Positions 1 through 13,870 are shown, counted from the stretch's first letter. The stretch: 64,000 bases of DNA from Chionis minor (GCA_013398295.1 VZSF01008169.1:1240001-1304000), one strand, 5' to 3'. Made by a program: numbers and translations. The notes: generated from the letters alone by a model not told the origin.

Positions 1-1236
1 TGAAGCTTCCACTCCTACCCATTTGTTGTCTATAAAGCAGAGTCATTTCTCCAGCAGAGGTCCCTTCTTATACATTCTTCCTTCCTGTGGCACAAGTGGA
101 CTTGGATCTCAGGCGCTGGAAAATTTACATGAGCTAAAATGCTTCTCTAAGCATCTAAATATTAAGTCATGTTTGCTACTAAAGCATTTGCAGATTTGTC
201 TTGAAGGAAACATAACTATGTTTTGGTTTTGTTTTGCTTTTCCCTAGGAGTTAATCTGAACATCACAATAACATGAAACATTTGAGAAGTCATTTGTCAG
301 GGTAGAATAGATGCCATTGCAGAAGCATTATCATTTTGGGGCTGGTGAATGTTGCTTATTTGCAATGTAAAAGTTATAGTGATTACTACAGATTAAAATA
401 GTGATTATAGAATTTCTTGTAAATTTTCATGCATTAGTATCAGTCCTATCCCCTTTGTCCTGGTCTGGTTTGCTTTGTAAGGTTCAGAGGGAGGCATTTT
501 TTTGTTTGTTTTGAGGGGTTTTTTTGGTTTGGTGGTTGTTGTGGTTTTTAATTGGCTTTTTTCTCCCCAATGAAACCAGGTAAATTGAACTGCATACAAG
601 AAGGTGTCGTATTTTGACTGGGCTGGATGAGGCCTTGGACAACCAGATCTAGTGGGAGGTATCCCTGCCCACGGCAGGGGGTTGGAACTAGATGATCTTT
701 TAAGGTCCCATCCAACCTTAACCGTTCTATGATTCTATGTTTTCAGATACAAAGGGAATCTCAATTGGATACTAAATACCTTTTGATGGAAATAGTCCAG
801 ACACATGGTAAATTGAGCCGCAGAGAGCTCTGTGCTGCAGCTATTGAACTCTTGCAGGTCTCTAGGTCAGCTAGCTGAAGGCTGGCTCGTGTGTCTGGTG
901 CGGTAAGCTACATACTGCAAATGTACACAGATACCCTGGATGCAGCTTCCCTCATGGAGTCACAGGAATGTGGGCAAATATAGGATAATATAGAATTTAA
1001 TAGAAGTTACAGGTGGAGTTAGAACTTTCCAAGATTGAACTCTGACCCAAACTACAAAAATGGATTGGAGTCTTGGAAACAGATCATTAGAGAAAAGTAA
1101 TAAGGAAGTAAGTTGGAAGCTTAAGGAATACTGTTATTTTAGTAGCTTCTGCTGTCTTCAGATCCATGAAAATTACTTGCTGCTAAAAATGTGTAATGTG
1201 CATTTACATTTACTAGTGGATGCTTCTATTCTGCAG
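1..1236 (+). other. ABLIM1: Intron of ABLIM1 (partial, 3' end)
   Basis: The window opens inside an intron, which ends at the acceptor ...ctattctgcag before 1237. It holds a short CR1 tail at 617-739 and a G/T-rich tract near 495-560. I see no further exon. The reading frame of the next exon stays open upstream to an ATG at 1060, but that stretch has no family similarity and the acceptor is clear, so I treat it as intronic. Confidence 0.8.
617..739 (+). mobile_element. CR1 retrotransposon 3'-end fragment
   Basis: About 120 bp match the 3' end of avian CR1: a glycine-rich stretch, then gttggaactagatgatct, a ggtcc..tccaacc segment, and the terminal 8-bp-type repeat ttctatgattctatg. The element is 5'-truncated, as is usual for CR1, and reads on the + strand. 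Confidence 0.9.
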
Positions 1237-1366
1237 GGTTACCAAGATGTTCGGGATCGCATGATTCACAGGTCTACTAGTCAGGGCTCCATTAATTCTC
1301 CAGTGTACAGTCGTCATAGCTACACACCCACCATGTCACGTTCTCCTCAGCATTTCCACAGACCTG
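1237..1366 (+). CDS. ABLIM1: ABLIM1 coding exon w1 (Ser/Pro-rich linker)
   Basis: This 130-bp exon lies between the acceptor ttctgcag and the donor G|GTAAGG. It starts in phase 0 and ends after one base (g) of the next codon. It encodes GYQDVRDRMIHRS, then a Ser/Thr-rich run ending SRSPQHFHRP. This is the disordered linker between the LIM domains and the headpiece. The SRSP and NSP motifs are plausible sites for proline-directed kinases, which is inference. Its C-terminal half resembles exon w3, suggesting an old exon duplication. Confidence 0.92.
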
Positions 1367-3612
1367 GTAAGGGCAACTACCTTAGAAGTATATGTAAAAC
1401 TATTGTTTCTTTATTATTTCACTCAGTAGCGCAGCAAAGCACTTGTTTCTCTTAGCGGTGAAAAATCAGTATTGAACAATTTTGCATATTTTAACATCTC
1501 CTTTTCTACCTGGTTTTCTGCTCTTGATTGATGCAGTCTTTTGCAATAGGCTGATGAGTGTTTCTTACATCACAGACATGGATCTTCTGGTTTTGTCTCT
1601 AATTGTGTTTTAAATCTTTGTATGTTTCTGAAAACGAGCAAAAAGCAGCAGTCAATCACAAACTTCATTCTGGAATTTGGGAAGAGTATCACATATCGGA
1701 GAGAAAAAGTTATGGCTTGACTATACACAAGTCAGTAGGATTCCTCCCTACTGAAAAGCAATTCATTTAAAGCTTGGTGCAGCCGTGGAATCTCACATTC
1801 AGCAGCAAAACTCCCAGATATTCCAAATTGCCAGTCATTTTTTAAAACAGACTCATGGTTCACAAAGTAGATTTCTTAATTAAAGTCATAGACAGTTGCC
1901 TGGAAACATGTAAGAAACCACAAACTTCATTTGCTTGTTTAGTAGTGATGTACAAGTTCTATGCACAATATAGAAAATGTACAGGTCATTCAGGTTCCCA
2001 GTGCATTCAAAATTACTGGTTGTGTGCATAAAAGCAAGATATGAAAACGAACTGTTCATCCACACCCAAATTGCATAAAAATCTGTCTCTAAATGCTATT
2101 CACTGACTACTTTTCAAGACTGATTTTATTGTTTATGGTAATGAATTAAATCTTTGTGATCTGTTTTTAAATTAAGTGATACAGTCGTGCAGTTCCATCT
2201 TCCTTGGTGATTACAGCTGAACAGTTGGGATGCCAAAAGCCCATATACAATAGGCGCTGCATTTTTAAAATTAAAGATTTATAATAGAGCCACCACTGTG
2301 GAACTTGAATGCTGCAGCCATTTCCTAGTGGGGGTGGGCTGAAAGCAGCTAATTGTGTCTGTCAGTGAATGCCTTATTTAAAGGACCCAAGGGAGGCGGG
2401 ACAGAAGCAAATTGTGTCTGATACTTAGTGCTGACAACATGACTGTGTTTACAACTGAAACCGAAAGAGGCTTAAAAGTGTGAAAAAGCTGCAAACTTCT
2501 GTCTGTTGATTCTGGCAATTCTGAGGGGATTTTTGCATTTGTATCAGTCATATCAGGGATACGAACAAATCCAGGCCCTATTCCAGACTTTACTGTGATA
2601 CATTATTGTCTGTGTTCAGTCAAGAACCTTCCCCAGAAGCAGTCTCTGTTTATGTAACTCTTGTGATGGGCAGATGGGCTCAAGCCAGAGCTGGGATCCA
2701 AATATAAAATCTTCAAAAGTTTGCAGCCTGGGGGATTTTCTGAGAAGATATCTGTTCAAACTTATCTCTGTTCAGATGATCTCATCTTTGGCTCACCTGT
2801 TTGTTTCTCATATGACATAGAAGTAATTCTGTAGAATTTATCATTTTGATCTTTGCTACCCTGCCTTGGGGTAATTGTTAATGCTACTTTATCATTTTCC
2901 TACAGTAATTATTCACATTGAATAATAGCACATGGATATTTACCATTTTTCTCCTAATGGCACTTCTTACCGTCATGTTATTTGCAAGAATAATTTCTCT
3001 CTGAATAAAGCCAGTGACCCCAGATAACTTCTCTTTTGCTGCCAGCTAGCCCTTGAGAGAGAAGTGAACCACTGTGTTGACGTTGTCAGCATGAGGTTCT
3101 TAAAAAATTTGAGTGCCACAAGTTTTGAAAAAGTTTGCAGCCTTTTCCTCCTGCAGTGCCCTAGCTGATGTTGGCAGCATTTTGGGAATGTCTTAGAAGA
3201 ATAGAGAACAGCTTGCATGCCTGTTGACTGACATTTTTTGGTCAGGCACTTTTGAAAACAGCTGCTTTCTTAACTAATTGAGCGTCAATGTTTGTGATGT
3301 TTGCATGCTGGTAGCAGGCTGCTTTTTGGTAACAAGGCATAGATTAGAAGCTCTTTAGGCCGATAAAAGTTATGCCAAATTAGCGATGCAGTTCAATCTG
3401 AACCTCTCTTCTAATACTTCCTGTAATTTTGTCTAACATCTATGAACCCTTCAGTACGTCTTTAACCTTTTTTTTTTCTCCTTCCTTCTTTTCAGAATCC
3501 TAATTGTTCAATGCCTTTTTATTTCTTCCTTTGTAGCCTCCTTCCCTGCCTTTCTCTTATTGTTTTTCTTTGTTTTCATTTTGTTCTGCCCCCCGATTCC
3601 CTGCTGCCGCAG
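1367..3612 (+). other. ABLIM1: ABLIM1 intron w1 (2246 bp)
   Basis: GT-AG intron. Before the acceptor (ctgctgccgcag) lies a long pyrimidine-rich stretch from about 3460 to 3610. I see no repeat family or hidden exon inside it. Confidence 0.85.
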
Positions 3613-3732
3613 AGCTGCTCTCTACTGGTGTGCAGCGGGTGTCTTACCTGCGCACTAGCAGTCTCAGCTCCACTCACCATGACTCCCGCCCCAACTCCCC
3701 CTTCCGACACCACATCATCCCCCATGTCAAAG
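3613..3732 (+). CDS. ABLIM1: ABLIM1 coding exon w2 (symmetric, probably alternative)
   Basis: This 120-bp exon is phase 1 at both ends, so skipping it keeps the frame. The split codon g|ag gives Glu, followed by LLSTGVQRVSYLRTSSLSS, then a His/Pro-rich stretch ending RHHIIPHVK. The donor is AAAG|GTAAGG. Human ABLIM1 has a clearly related block in its long isoforms (RPELLSPGV..., ending PHVK), from memory. The product is linker with no folded domain visible. Confidence 0.9.
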
Positions 3733-6700
3733 GTAAGGAGCCAGGCCTCCCCAGGGAGTACCCTCCAGGCTGGAGATTTATTAGCGTTCTGTCAAAGCTA
3801 ATAAGCTGGATCTCCGTAAGGTTGTCATTGGCTGTGTAGCTAAGCATGCCTCGAAATGTGCTGTTACACTTAAAACGACATTAGAATAGACATAATGTCC
3901 TTTTTTTCAGAGGAAATATGTCATTTCTAAGGGCCCTAGTTGAAGAGTCATCAAGCAATTACCCATTAGAAATATACAGGAGAGCATTATCATGTACTTT
4001 TAAGAACTTATATGTGCCTAATTTAGCTCCTTTCTAAAGCAGTGCATAACTATCACTAGAGCAGTTAGCATATCAAATTTCATTATTATTTCCACATTCT
4101 TAAAACATGCATTTAAAATTTGACCACAAAATATTGCCTGGATGAGAGCACGGTGATTAAAAATATGGAGGGGGGAAAAAAACCCAAAGATTATATGAAG
4201 ATCAATGGCAACAAGGAAGTTAATAATTGTTAATCACATTGGCTATAATTAGTGCCCAACAAAGTAAAATGAAAATCTCTAGACCTCTCCTCAGCTAGTG
4301 GGAATCAGCAGGCTCTACTGAAGACAGTAGAGCTGAGGAGATTTACGCTACCTGAGGATCTGGTCATTTCTCTGTTTTTCAAGCTGTAATTTTCCATGGT
4401 TTGATTTGGGGGCAGGGTTGTTCTTTCAAGGAGCTCATTCAGCTCAATAAGCTTTTGGTTATGTTTCTTGCTTTCTGTGAATGTGGTTTTTGCTTTTATT
4501 TCTATTGGACCACTCTCTGGCTGTGCCGTCTCTTCTGTTGGGGGAGATGGTCATAGCTTATACAAAAGCTCAAAAAGAGGCAGTTGTGTAAGGTGAACGT
4601 AGGTTCTATTCTGGCAGCACTGATTAATTTAGATAATCATGAACTGAAGATAATAAAAAACAGTTGCCGTGAACTTTCAAGAAATGCTAATAGGCCTCAA
4701 TGTTATAGCTCTTCAAGCATTCAGATCACCATTACTAATTTTACTCTTGCCTTTTTTAGATGATTTTTGTTAATGTGCACTCTCAACTTTCCTATTGTGT
4801 CACTATTAAAAAAAAATCTCACTTCAAACGTAAAAGATTGGGACCCTTAAAAATAAATACACTGCTCATTTCAGCATGCAGTTAATTCATAATCCTTGCA
4901 GTTTCAACATTTCTTTGCTGTAAATCCGAATTAGAGCTCACACTCTTTCAAGTTGCATTTTCATTCTTTTTCTGTTGAGAAAATAGCTTCTTCAACAGAT
5001 AAATCAGAAGAACTATTGGAAATCCATGTCTATTGTTTTCAGATTTCAAAGAATTACCTGGTGTGTAGATTAGGTATGTATCTCAGTTATCGGGGCAAAA
5101 GGCCAAGTGGGATTACAAGCACTGTAGACAAAGGGGTAGGTATGGTGCTTATCGGGTGTGTCATCTAAGATATTGTAAGAATCCACAATTTTCTGAAAAT
5201 TTTACGTTAGGGTCTTAGGCCTGGACAGCATTTATGTGTTGTAACTCAGCAAAGCTCCTGAAAACTCCATTCCTATCACTGTGACAGTGTACGCCATCTG
5301 AGGACGTGATGCATTTGAGAAGGGGCAAGTAGCAAGTACCCACATCTTGCAATTCACATGGCTGAATTGGAAGAGTAGTCTTCTAATAGTTGGTTGAGAA
5401 AAAGAAGCACCTTCTTAAGGTGACCTGTTTGGTGCCTAGGGTAATGTGGTGGGAACATCCCCCTAGTTTTAATTTATTTTTGGTTTTCCTCCCTGTGGAG
5501 GAAGGCAACTACTCCAAAAAACCTGAAAATACACTTCTGTGTTTCAGTTTAACCCTGCAAGCCAAGTTCCCTCAGGACTTTGGCGTTGAGCCAAACTCAG
5601 ACATTTATAAATCTTACACCAATAAATTAATTTAGGGTATTTTTGGTAATGATCTGGAAGAAAACATGAAATCATATTGCAGAGTTCCCTGGTGGCATGT
5701 GGACTGGGAGAAAAGTAGTCAGTAAAGAACATCGGCAACAGTTTTCTCAGTGAAGAGTGTAGCCAAATGTAAGCCGTGCTTCTAAGTGGTGGTGTCCACG
5801 TGCACATAGTGGGAAGAGCAGAGACTCTGAAGAGGATTGGACTGTTCAGAGGGTGTTAGGATGGGTGGATAGGAAAGCAGAAAGACATGCTACAGCTAAA
5901 AGAGCTAAGTAGAGACTCCAGGTACTTGAATAAGGTCTACAGGGAACTGAATTGGTAAGTCCACGGACCCAGCAGGATGAGTGACATAAAAAACACTGCA
6001 GAAGCTCCAGAGAATGGGCATCAAATAATTCCAAATCTCATAGTGAAAAAGTTGTGGCTGTTAATGTATTAATAGTATCAAATGGAAGGATTTGGTAGTG
6101 ATTTGTTCAGTGTCTGGGTACCTGTGTGGTAAGAGAAGGTTCTCCCATATAGCAGGCAAAGATGCAATAAGAACCTATTGTTACACTTAAATTAGATAAA
6201 AATCACCATTATTTCTCTGACTTGCTCAAGATGAAGATAAGTAGCTATTGAAGCAACTTAGGAAAATTTTTTTGTCTTTCCATTACAACAAAATATTGAA
6301 AGGTACAAAAAGTCAAAAGGCCAGAAGACCTTTGTAATTTTTCCAGCATGTTAAGTGACCAATGAAGTGCTTGCTAAACATTAGACAAACAAATGTTCAT
6401 AATGTTCCCTAAATCAGAGCAGGCTCCAGTTTTTCCTGTGAAAGGATTATGATGGAAGAGAGTTCTTAATCAGATACAGTCTGAAAATACACATAGTGTA
6501 TATGCATGCATATATGTACTAACAGTGCACATGCACTTAAAGAAAGATGATAGGGACTGGTAATATTTTAGTTAAATAAACCTCTTTACTATTACAACAT
6601 GTAGGTGTAAATGTTTTCATAGGAAGAGATAATGTAGTTTGCCCAGTAGTTAATTCAGGGGGATTCTGTGGGGTTCTTTTAAACATTTGAGTAGGGTTGA

Positions 6701-9700
6701 GTGAAGTCCAGTTGCACTATATTGTATGTCCTCTTCCTTATTTGATGTTCATAAATACATATTTTGTTATCAACTGATGAGGTGGATCTGGGTTTCCCAC
6801 ATGGCTCTTCATTTGCCCTCCTTGCATACCACGTGTGTCCAAGTATCCCCTTTTTACCTCTGTGCTGCAGAAAAGAATGATTAGTCCCGCACTGGCTGCA
6901 CCTAATGCAACTCCCTGATATTCTTATCCATAGGGATTTGTCTTGGGTATTCTAGGTATCTGTTTTCAAAGTATAAAGAGCTGCACTATTTTACCCTTGA
7001 GAGTAGCTTTTTTTGTCAGCTAGGAAATTAGACCCTTGTGAATATATCTGAAATGAGAACTGTAGCACTGTGGGGGTTATTAGATGTGGTAAATTCGCAG
7101 TGATTCAAAGAAAAGGCATCATGTGAGCTCGTTTGTACTTGGTCAGCCTTTCTCAAAGCTGCTTGTACTTTTAACAGGAAGGTGAACTTGGTGTAAGTTT
7201 TTAAGGAAGATTTCATAAAGCTATAGTTTTGGGGTGTTTCTTCCTTTAGGAGTCAGAGAGTATGGATCATGACAAAACTGTTTTGGTAAAGGAGCATAAT
7301 GATAGGGAAAGTGGCATACCACACTTTACACCTTTGTTATTTTGTATCATCAAGCCAGAAAAAGACATTTAGACCAATTTCAGTGTGTTTTCTTACAACA
7401 TAGTGCTTTAAAAAGCATGATGCTCAAGCCTTGTAGACAAGGGCAAATGTAAAGAACTTTGAGTGAAGTGCCTAAATATGCCTCAGAAACTCTTGGTGAG
7501 AGTTTGTTGATATAACATATATATTGAACGAGCTGGAAGAGAGTGTAATAGGCACTGGCTTAGGCTTATTTAATCTCATTTGGACTCTCCATTGAATTTG
7601 TTCTTGTCTCAATAAAGTACTGTCTTTGCTATGAAAGAATCAAAACAAGTCCATGAATGAAAGAAACCCTGACCCTACTGAAATGAGAGACAAAACTCTC
7701 ATTGAGAGCCAGGATTTCATCTAACATGCCTAGAATTTTTCAGAGGCATTCAAGAATATTGCAGAGCCCCCGTAAGATTTCCGCATAAAAAGAGCTCCAA
7801 AGCAATGTGTATTCCTGTGCTCACAGACCTTCCCATAAGGCATCTACCTGCCTTCATAGTGAATTTGGGCCTTGGTTTTCACAGGTTCCTGCTTTCCTTC
7901 CGTGAGGCAGGTCTCTGAAATAAAATGCTCGCTGTGTGTGATAACAACTTCCAGGGATTTGTAGATGCACCTGAAAGCTCTGCTCTGGAAAACAGACATG
8001 CTTTGGCTGTTCCGTGACTTTCAGTTTTGCACGGGAAATAAGGTTCACACATCTGGAGAAGACGATGAATGGCAGTTTGACAAAACTTGAATAGGAATCA
8101 GGGTTTCAGGTGCTGTTGAGCTCTTTTTCCTATGTCTCTTCAGAAATAGAGCAACTAAAATGCAAGCTGCCAGAAGGCTCAATGTAGGTTACGTGGCGGG
8201 GTTTTTTGACCCAATTCTGTGAACTCAGCCTGTGAATCACTCAGTGAGCCCAGTGGTGAACGCCCCAGAAGGCAGCAGGAACCTGCAAAAAATTATACTC
8301 AGCAAATCACTCAGCAAATCAAGCTATAGAAAATGGGAACTACCTCATGGAGCAAACAGAATGAAAGAAAAAAAGCCTATGAATTTCTCTTCTGAGGCTG
8401 CTGTGCTCAAATGATTGATTTTTATATTAAGCTTATTCCGTTATCTCTTAATATTCCCCACCCACCTACACACACGCGTGTTCAGCTTCCTGGCAGGGGT
8501 GTGGGAACTAGTTTTTCCTACAGTGTTGGCAAACTGGAGTGCTCTTGTTGCTTTGTGGAGTTAACACTGCTTATGGCGTATCTGAGATAGTAAGAGAGAG
8601 ATGTTCCTGTGCAGGCACAGCAAGGAACCCAAATTCAGAGCCTGCACAGCCCCTGCTTTTATGGCAAGCTGCAAGGAGGCTGGCCGCGGGGCCCTGGGAG
8701 GCAGGTACAGGCAGGCGAGCAGCTCTGCTTTCCTGCAGGAATATGCCCGTTCCACAGATGCTGGCACTGCTTTCATAAATTGTGAGTGATGTTACAGCAG
8801 CATCTGAAGCACTTAAGCCTCGTTATTAGAGTGGGCTCCGCAGGGATGATCTAATGAGAATGTAAGTAGACGTACCATTCCCTCCTGCAGTAGCTGGAAG
8901 TAATGAGACCGCCATCCTAGAAAGTGTAAAGGAGAGTCATTTGTCAGGACTAGTAGGAGTCATTAGGACGAGAAAGACTGCACAGGAACTCCAGGAAATA
9001 CAAACCAACAGAGATGTCTGTAAAGCAACACGAGCAGGGTGATACCGTGCTAATTGTCTGCCTCATTATACAACAGTACCAGTTCTCTGTAACCAAATTA
9101 TCTGTGTACCAGATACGAGACTAGCCAGTGTTCATTTATGGATGTGAGCATACTTAATTGTGTCTAGTTGAGACAAAGAGGTGGGTGTAAGAGGATATAA
9201 GAAGAGTTTCTTCCCTGTGTTTGTAGCATTGGTGATGAAGGCATTGCAAATTGAACATGCCCACATTTTCACTACCCATCCCCAACAGGTGAAATGTACT
9301 TGTGAATCCTGTGTTATGACAGTCCACAGGTCAATAAATCCCTTTTGATTCTTGCCTTTCATGGAATATACTAATTGCCAATGGAAGCGGGAAGGCAGAA
9401 TGACATGTCTCTACAAAGGTTATAAATTTCAGAATTAATTCTAACTTGAGGCCATCTCAATACTGATGGGTTTTTTCCCTATAAAACAATGATTTTGCTG
9501 AAAAGTAAGTCGTCATTTCTCACTAGAAACAAAAGATGATTAAAATCAGCTTAAGTGAGTTAGGTGTTTCACCATCACGATACTTCAAAGGGTGGACAAG
9601 TAGAACACAATACTGGAACTGCCAAGTAAAGGTTGATATATGGCAATATTATTTTAAATAATGATTCGTACTGCTTTTCAGAGTTAGTAAACCTAGCACT

Positions 9701-11425
9701 TAGTGTTACCTGGCCAGAAGCTTAGCATTGCTACACCCAAAGTAGAATTGTAGAATCCACCATCAACTCCTGTGGTTGAAAGAATGTCATGTTTGGGGGT
9801 TATCATGTACATAAAGTCATTCAGGGCTGAAATCTGAAATATCCAACTGGTAAATATAGAATTTTGCACATGCATTCTTCTGGACAAATTTTGTACAGCC
9901 AAGCCCCCTGAACTGTGCATGTAATTTTTAAAACATGTATGTGCAGATGGATTAACTTGTATGCTGGCACATCTCTGTCAGCGAGGTTTGTAAAGAGCTT
10001 GGTTTTTTTCTCCCTTCTGATGTGTTTTAGATTGGCAGATGCTTATTCAAGTAAAAGAGGAACTTTTTTGAAAAGTGTAAAGAAAAATTCCTTCTTCTTC
10101 CTTCCCCCCCCCCCCCCCCCCCCCCCACAAANCCCCCCCGCCATATATAAATAAAAAGTGTGTTGAGTCCAAGGTTTTGGGTCCTTTAACAGGACGTATG
10201 AAGCCTGTAGCTGAAAGGAGGCCTGCAGTTGCTTTTTTGATTTGCTCTATAGCCCTCCCATACTTGTGTGTATGTCTCTCCCCTTTTTTTTCTTGCTTTG
10301 TTAATCAGCTTTTTTAGGGCTTTCTAAGCCCTTGTGCATACCTGAAAAATGTACGGGGTTTGATGTTTCCCTGCTTTTCCACTGTTGTGGCCACCCACAC
10401 CCATGTAAAATAAGCCCCCATGTAGACAGTTTTGGTTCCATGGGTTTGCACTAGTGTGAAGAATGGCAGCAACAATCTTTTATGGTACACACAGAGTCAT
10501 GTTTTTGGATATCTGGCTGTTAAGTCTCGATATTTGGGGATCAACCGGCATGGTTCTACAACAGCCTTCTTGCCCTGACACACACGGGAACTTTCAGGGA
10601 CACTGGATTGCTGTGATGGATTGTTAGGAGGCAAAGAAATAGTCCTGGTGAGGGTAATCCTACAAATGGAACAAACCGTGTGCACAAAATGGACCTTAAG
10701 TTTTTACACATTAGACTCAGATTTGCTAAATCAGCAGTGAAGAAGTATTGTCACCAGAGACAAATTTGGCATTGACAGAGATTTGGGATGGAACCAATGA
10801 CATGGGTGCAGCCACCAGATGGGCTGCGTTGCTTTACAAATTATTTTGTTATATCAAAAATTTCCTACCGGAGAGCTAAACCAATGAAAGAGTGTGCATA
10901 GAACAGTTACGGCTTTTGATGTGGGCCAAATGTCCTAACAGCTGTCTTGCATCTCTAGCTTCTATATCCTTCTGGTTCAGGGAACTGTAGTAACTGCCAG
11001 CATCTGCTTCTATCTGCTTGGGAATTGGTTTCATTTTGGGTTTGCTTATCAACTACTGTGCTCTGTGCCTGCGACTTTTAACTCTAAATATCAATCTCTG
11101 TACTAAATCATTACCGAGTAACCTTCCATTCTTCTTTTCCACGCTGCCCAGCTAGTCACCAGCTGTGAGCACACAGCTCCTGCCTGCATGCCATCAGAAT
11201 GAGTCTGAGCTGCTCAAACCTCAACTCCAGCTTCAACAAGAATTTTTGTCTCTGCAGGAATATCGGGGGGGNCACTTCTCGTTATTGTTTGTATTTATAT
11301 TTTTGGTTCAACTTCTTTTCTCCCTGGAGGTTTTGATTCCACCGATTTTGTTTGGGTTTGATTGGGCTTACTTTTTTTATTGCTCTCCCTCTTCTCATTT
11401 TGTTTTCTCCATTCTTTCATTGGAG
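3733..11425 (+). other. ABLIM1: ABLIM1 intron w2 (7693 bp, largest in window)
   Basis: GT-AG intron. It contains a 23-bp C run with an assembly n (10104-10132) and another n at 11272 after a G run. A somewhat GC-richer stretch at 8620-8780 has no splice-site or family evidence for an exon. The acceptor is ...ttctttcattggag before 11426. I see no other recognisable feature. Confidence 0.8.
10104..10138. repeat. Poly-C tract with assembly gap
   Basis: A run of 23 C, then acaaan, then seven C. The n at 10132 indicates uncertain length or a local gap. Confidence 0.85.
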
Positions 11426-11530
11426 GCAATGAGCCGTCCAGCGGTCGGAACTCCCCTGTCCCCTATCGGCCCGACAGCCGCCCTCTCACTCCAACTTACG
11501 CTCAGGCCCCTAAACATTTCCATGTTCCAG
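11426..11530 (+). CDS. ABLIM1: ABLIM1 coding exon w3 (symmetric)
   Basis: This 105-bp exon is phase 1 at both ends. The split codon g|gc gives Gly, followed by NEPSSGRNSPVPYRPDSRP, a TPTY segment and APKHFHVP. The donor is CCAG|GTAGGA. It is almost identical to the human ABLIM1 block I recall. The NSPV...Y...TPT...P.HFH.P pattern repeats that of exon w1. Because w1 and w3 end in the same phase, skipping w2 and w3 joins HFHRP directly to DQG in the next exon, which resembles the shorter human isoforms. Confidence 0.93.
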
Positions 11531-13870
11531 GTAGGAGCTGGCACTGTATGTGTCTCGGTGTCCTGTCACAGTGTAGAATGTAGCCTTTGTAACTTTTGTC
11601 TTGTCTCCATCCTTTCACGCCGTTTACCATGGGGTGCACCCACAGGATTTGGAACTGCTCCTGGGCTTCCTGAGAGGAGTAGTGAGTTAAGAAATGGGGA
11701 GGGTGGGAGGATGGTTAATTGTGATTTTTACCTATTATGTTGGTCAGGTGTTTCACTGTTAGAAAACCTTGGATCTCAGGGTCTGTTGATGGCCTACGAG
11801 CTGGATGTGAGCTACCTAGGGCTTGATTTTTCTCATAGTTGCAGCAGCTGAGCATCAGCATAACTCCGTTAACTGTAGAGGAGTTGGTTTTGATTCACAG
11901 TGACATGCAGAAAAGAGTTGACCAGTGAGCTGTTAAGTATGTTGTTCATTCAGATTGTTGTGACTTGTTTCAGTCTTGAACCAAGCAGTTCCAGTTTAGT
12001 ATTCCCTCTTTTTTAAAGCAGATGAGGATGTTTCTTTACTTGTTTTGAGCAATGGCTTGGTATCCTCAGAGAGACCTGCAGATCCACAAGGATACATATG
12101 CTTCAGGACATCCTCTCTATAAAGGGAAGTGTGTTTTGAAGTGAGCTGCATAGCAATTCGAGCCTTGGAGAAAGAAGCTCATCTGTCTTGGATTTTGATG
12201 AGATGAGGGTGGTGCGTCCCTAGCATTGTTGACACGCATCTTCTGACTGTGTCAGTGCTAGCTGAAAGCATTTATTATATCCAGTTTTTCTTCAGGTCCC
12301 CTTCAGTCTAGTGGCCCTTCGCACTGCCAGAGGTTACTGCTCTTCCTCCTTTCCTCTTATCTGGCAGATAAACTGTTTGTGGGAATTTCTTTTCCAGTCA
12401 GTGTGATCTGGCTTGGCGAACGTCGGCTGTTTTAACTGCTTGAGCTAACCTGGCGCACTTTGACTTGCGTAAGCTAACGCTCACTTGCATGAATAGCTCT
12501 GAGCAATGATCTCCGGCGTGGTGAGAGAGCGGTCCTCTTCAGCTGGCACAGCGCAGCCGCGGGAGGAGCTGTGTTCCTACCCACCTTACAGCTTCCTGGT
12601 GTAGACGTGCGCAAAAGCACTGCATGACTACCCTTGTGATTTTTATACCTGTTTGACTGGTCAAGTAGCCATAACAGATCACTAACAAGAATAACAAGAA
12701 TTAAATACCTCAGTGTTCTTGCGTGCAGTGAATTTGCCTGTTTAGTCAAGGCCGTAGGGTTCTGCAGGGTAGGACTTGCCTCTGCTTCCACAGATTTCTA
12801 GAGTTAGCTTTCCTTAATGCCAAAAGCTGAGCTATCTGCAGTAGCACTTTAATTGGAGCTGCGATACACGGCATGTGTTTCTAAATGGCTTTTTCATCTT
12901 TCATTCTAATGTAACAGAAGACTTTTTTTCAGGCAGTATGAAGTAGCAAAATGGATTTCTGATATTAATTTACTAGTTCCCCATATCTTATTTTGATTTC
13001 CCAGTAAGATTTTGGCATATTTTGCACTGTAGCGCTGATTTCAGACTAACTTCTGTATTTGTAGCTGTGCTGAATATGTGAAGCATTGGCTTGGGTGGGA
13101 AGGTAGTTCAGAACAAACTGGTTCCTGTCTCAGATCATTATTTTTAAAAACATTTTCTATTTTAGACATGTTGTAGCTTTACTGCATTAGAGTTCCAGGA
13201 AGGGGTTTGCTTCAGATTTACATTGATAACGTGCAATGTGGAGGGCCTTACATTAAAAAAAATTACAAAAAAGAAATAAAGTCTGTCCTTGGGGTTTGAG
13301 AATTAGTAGTATATCGGTTAACACTGCATAAAGCATCCCTTTGACTCACTGAAGTGTAGCTGTTGTTGACTGTTCAAAGGAGTGTATTAGGCAGCCGTTT
13401 TGTTCGCTGCCTCACTGCATTCTCCTCTACTCAATCCAGCCAGTGGGTTGGAAAGAAAATTGAGCTGTTACGACTGAAGCACAATTTTCCACAAAAGTTA
13501 TTTGGGTTAGTTTTCCCCAAATGGCTTGTATCTTCACCATTGAAACGTGTTGCTTGTTTGCATTTCTTCTCTAACTTTTATCCCGCTGATAATCTTCTGA
13601 ATGTTCAAAATGTTCATGACTTGGATGCATCCACATGTTACAGAATCGTCTTCAAAGGACTTCATACCACATGTCTTTGACTTTTCACTTGCTTTTATGT
13701 TTTCTTGTCTTTAAATAATCTGATTTTGTATAACACTAGAAATAGCTTTTTGGCTTTTTCTTGTCCTACATCCTTGATTTGGTCTGTCTATTGTTTTAGT
13801 GTTGGAGTTAGCTTTATCTACAACTGAAGTAGTTTTCATATTCCCATTTTTCTGTTTCTCAATTTCACAG
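11531..13870 (+). other. ABLIM1: ABLIM1 intron w3 (2340 bp)
   Basis: GT-AG intron with acceptor tctcaatttcacag. A locally GC-richer patch lies at 12410-12600, with no exon evidence. I see no repeats. Confidence 0.85.

Noticed and set aside
1060..1455. 131-codon open frame spanning exon w1
   Set aside because: Only 1237-1366 has ABLIM1 similarity and it has clean splice sites. The rest is intron read-through.
8539..8789. GC-richer stretch in intron w2 as an alternative exon or internal promoter
   Set aside because: No family similarity and no convincing CpG density. Recorded only as a composition change.
9915..10154. Open frame ending in polyproline
   Set aside because: The proline run is the poly-C tract with an assembly n.
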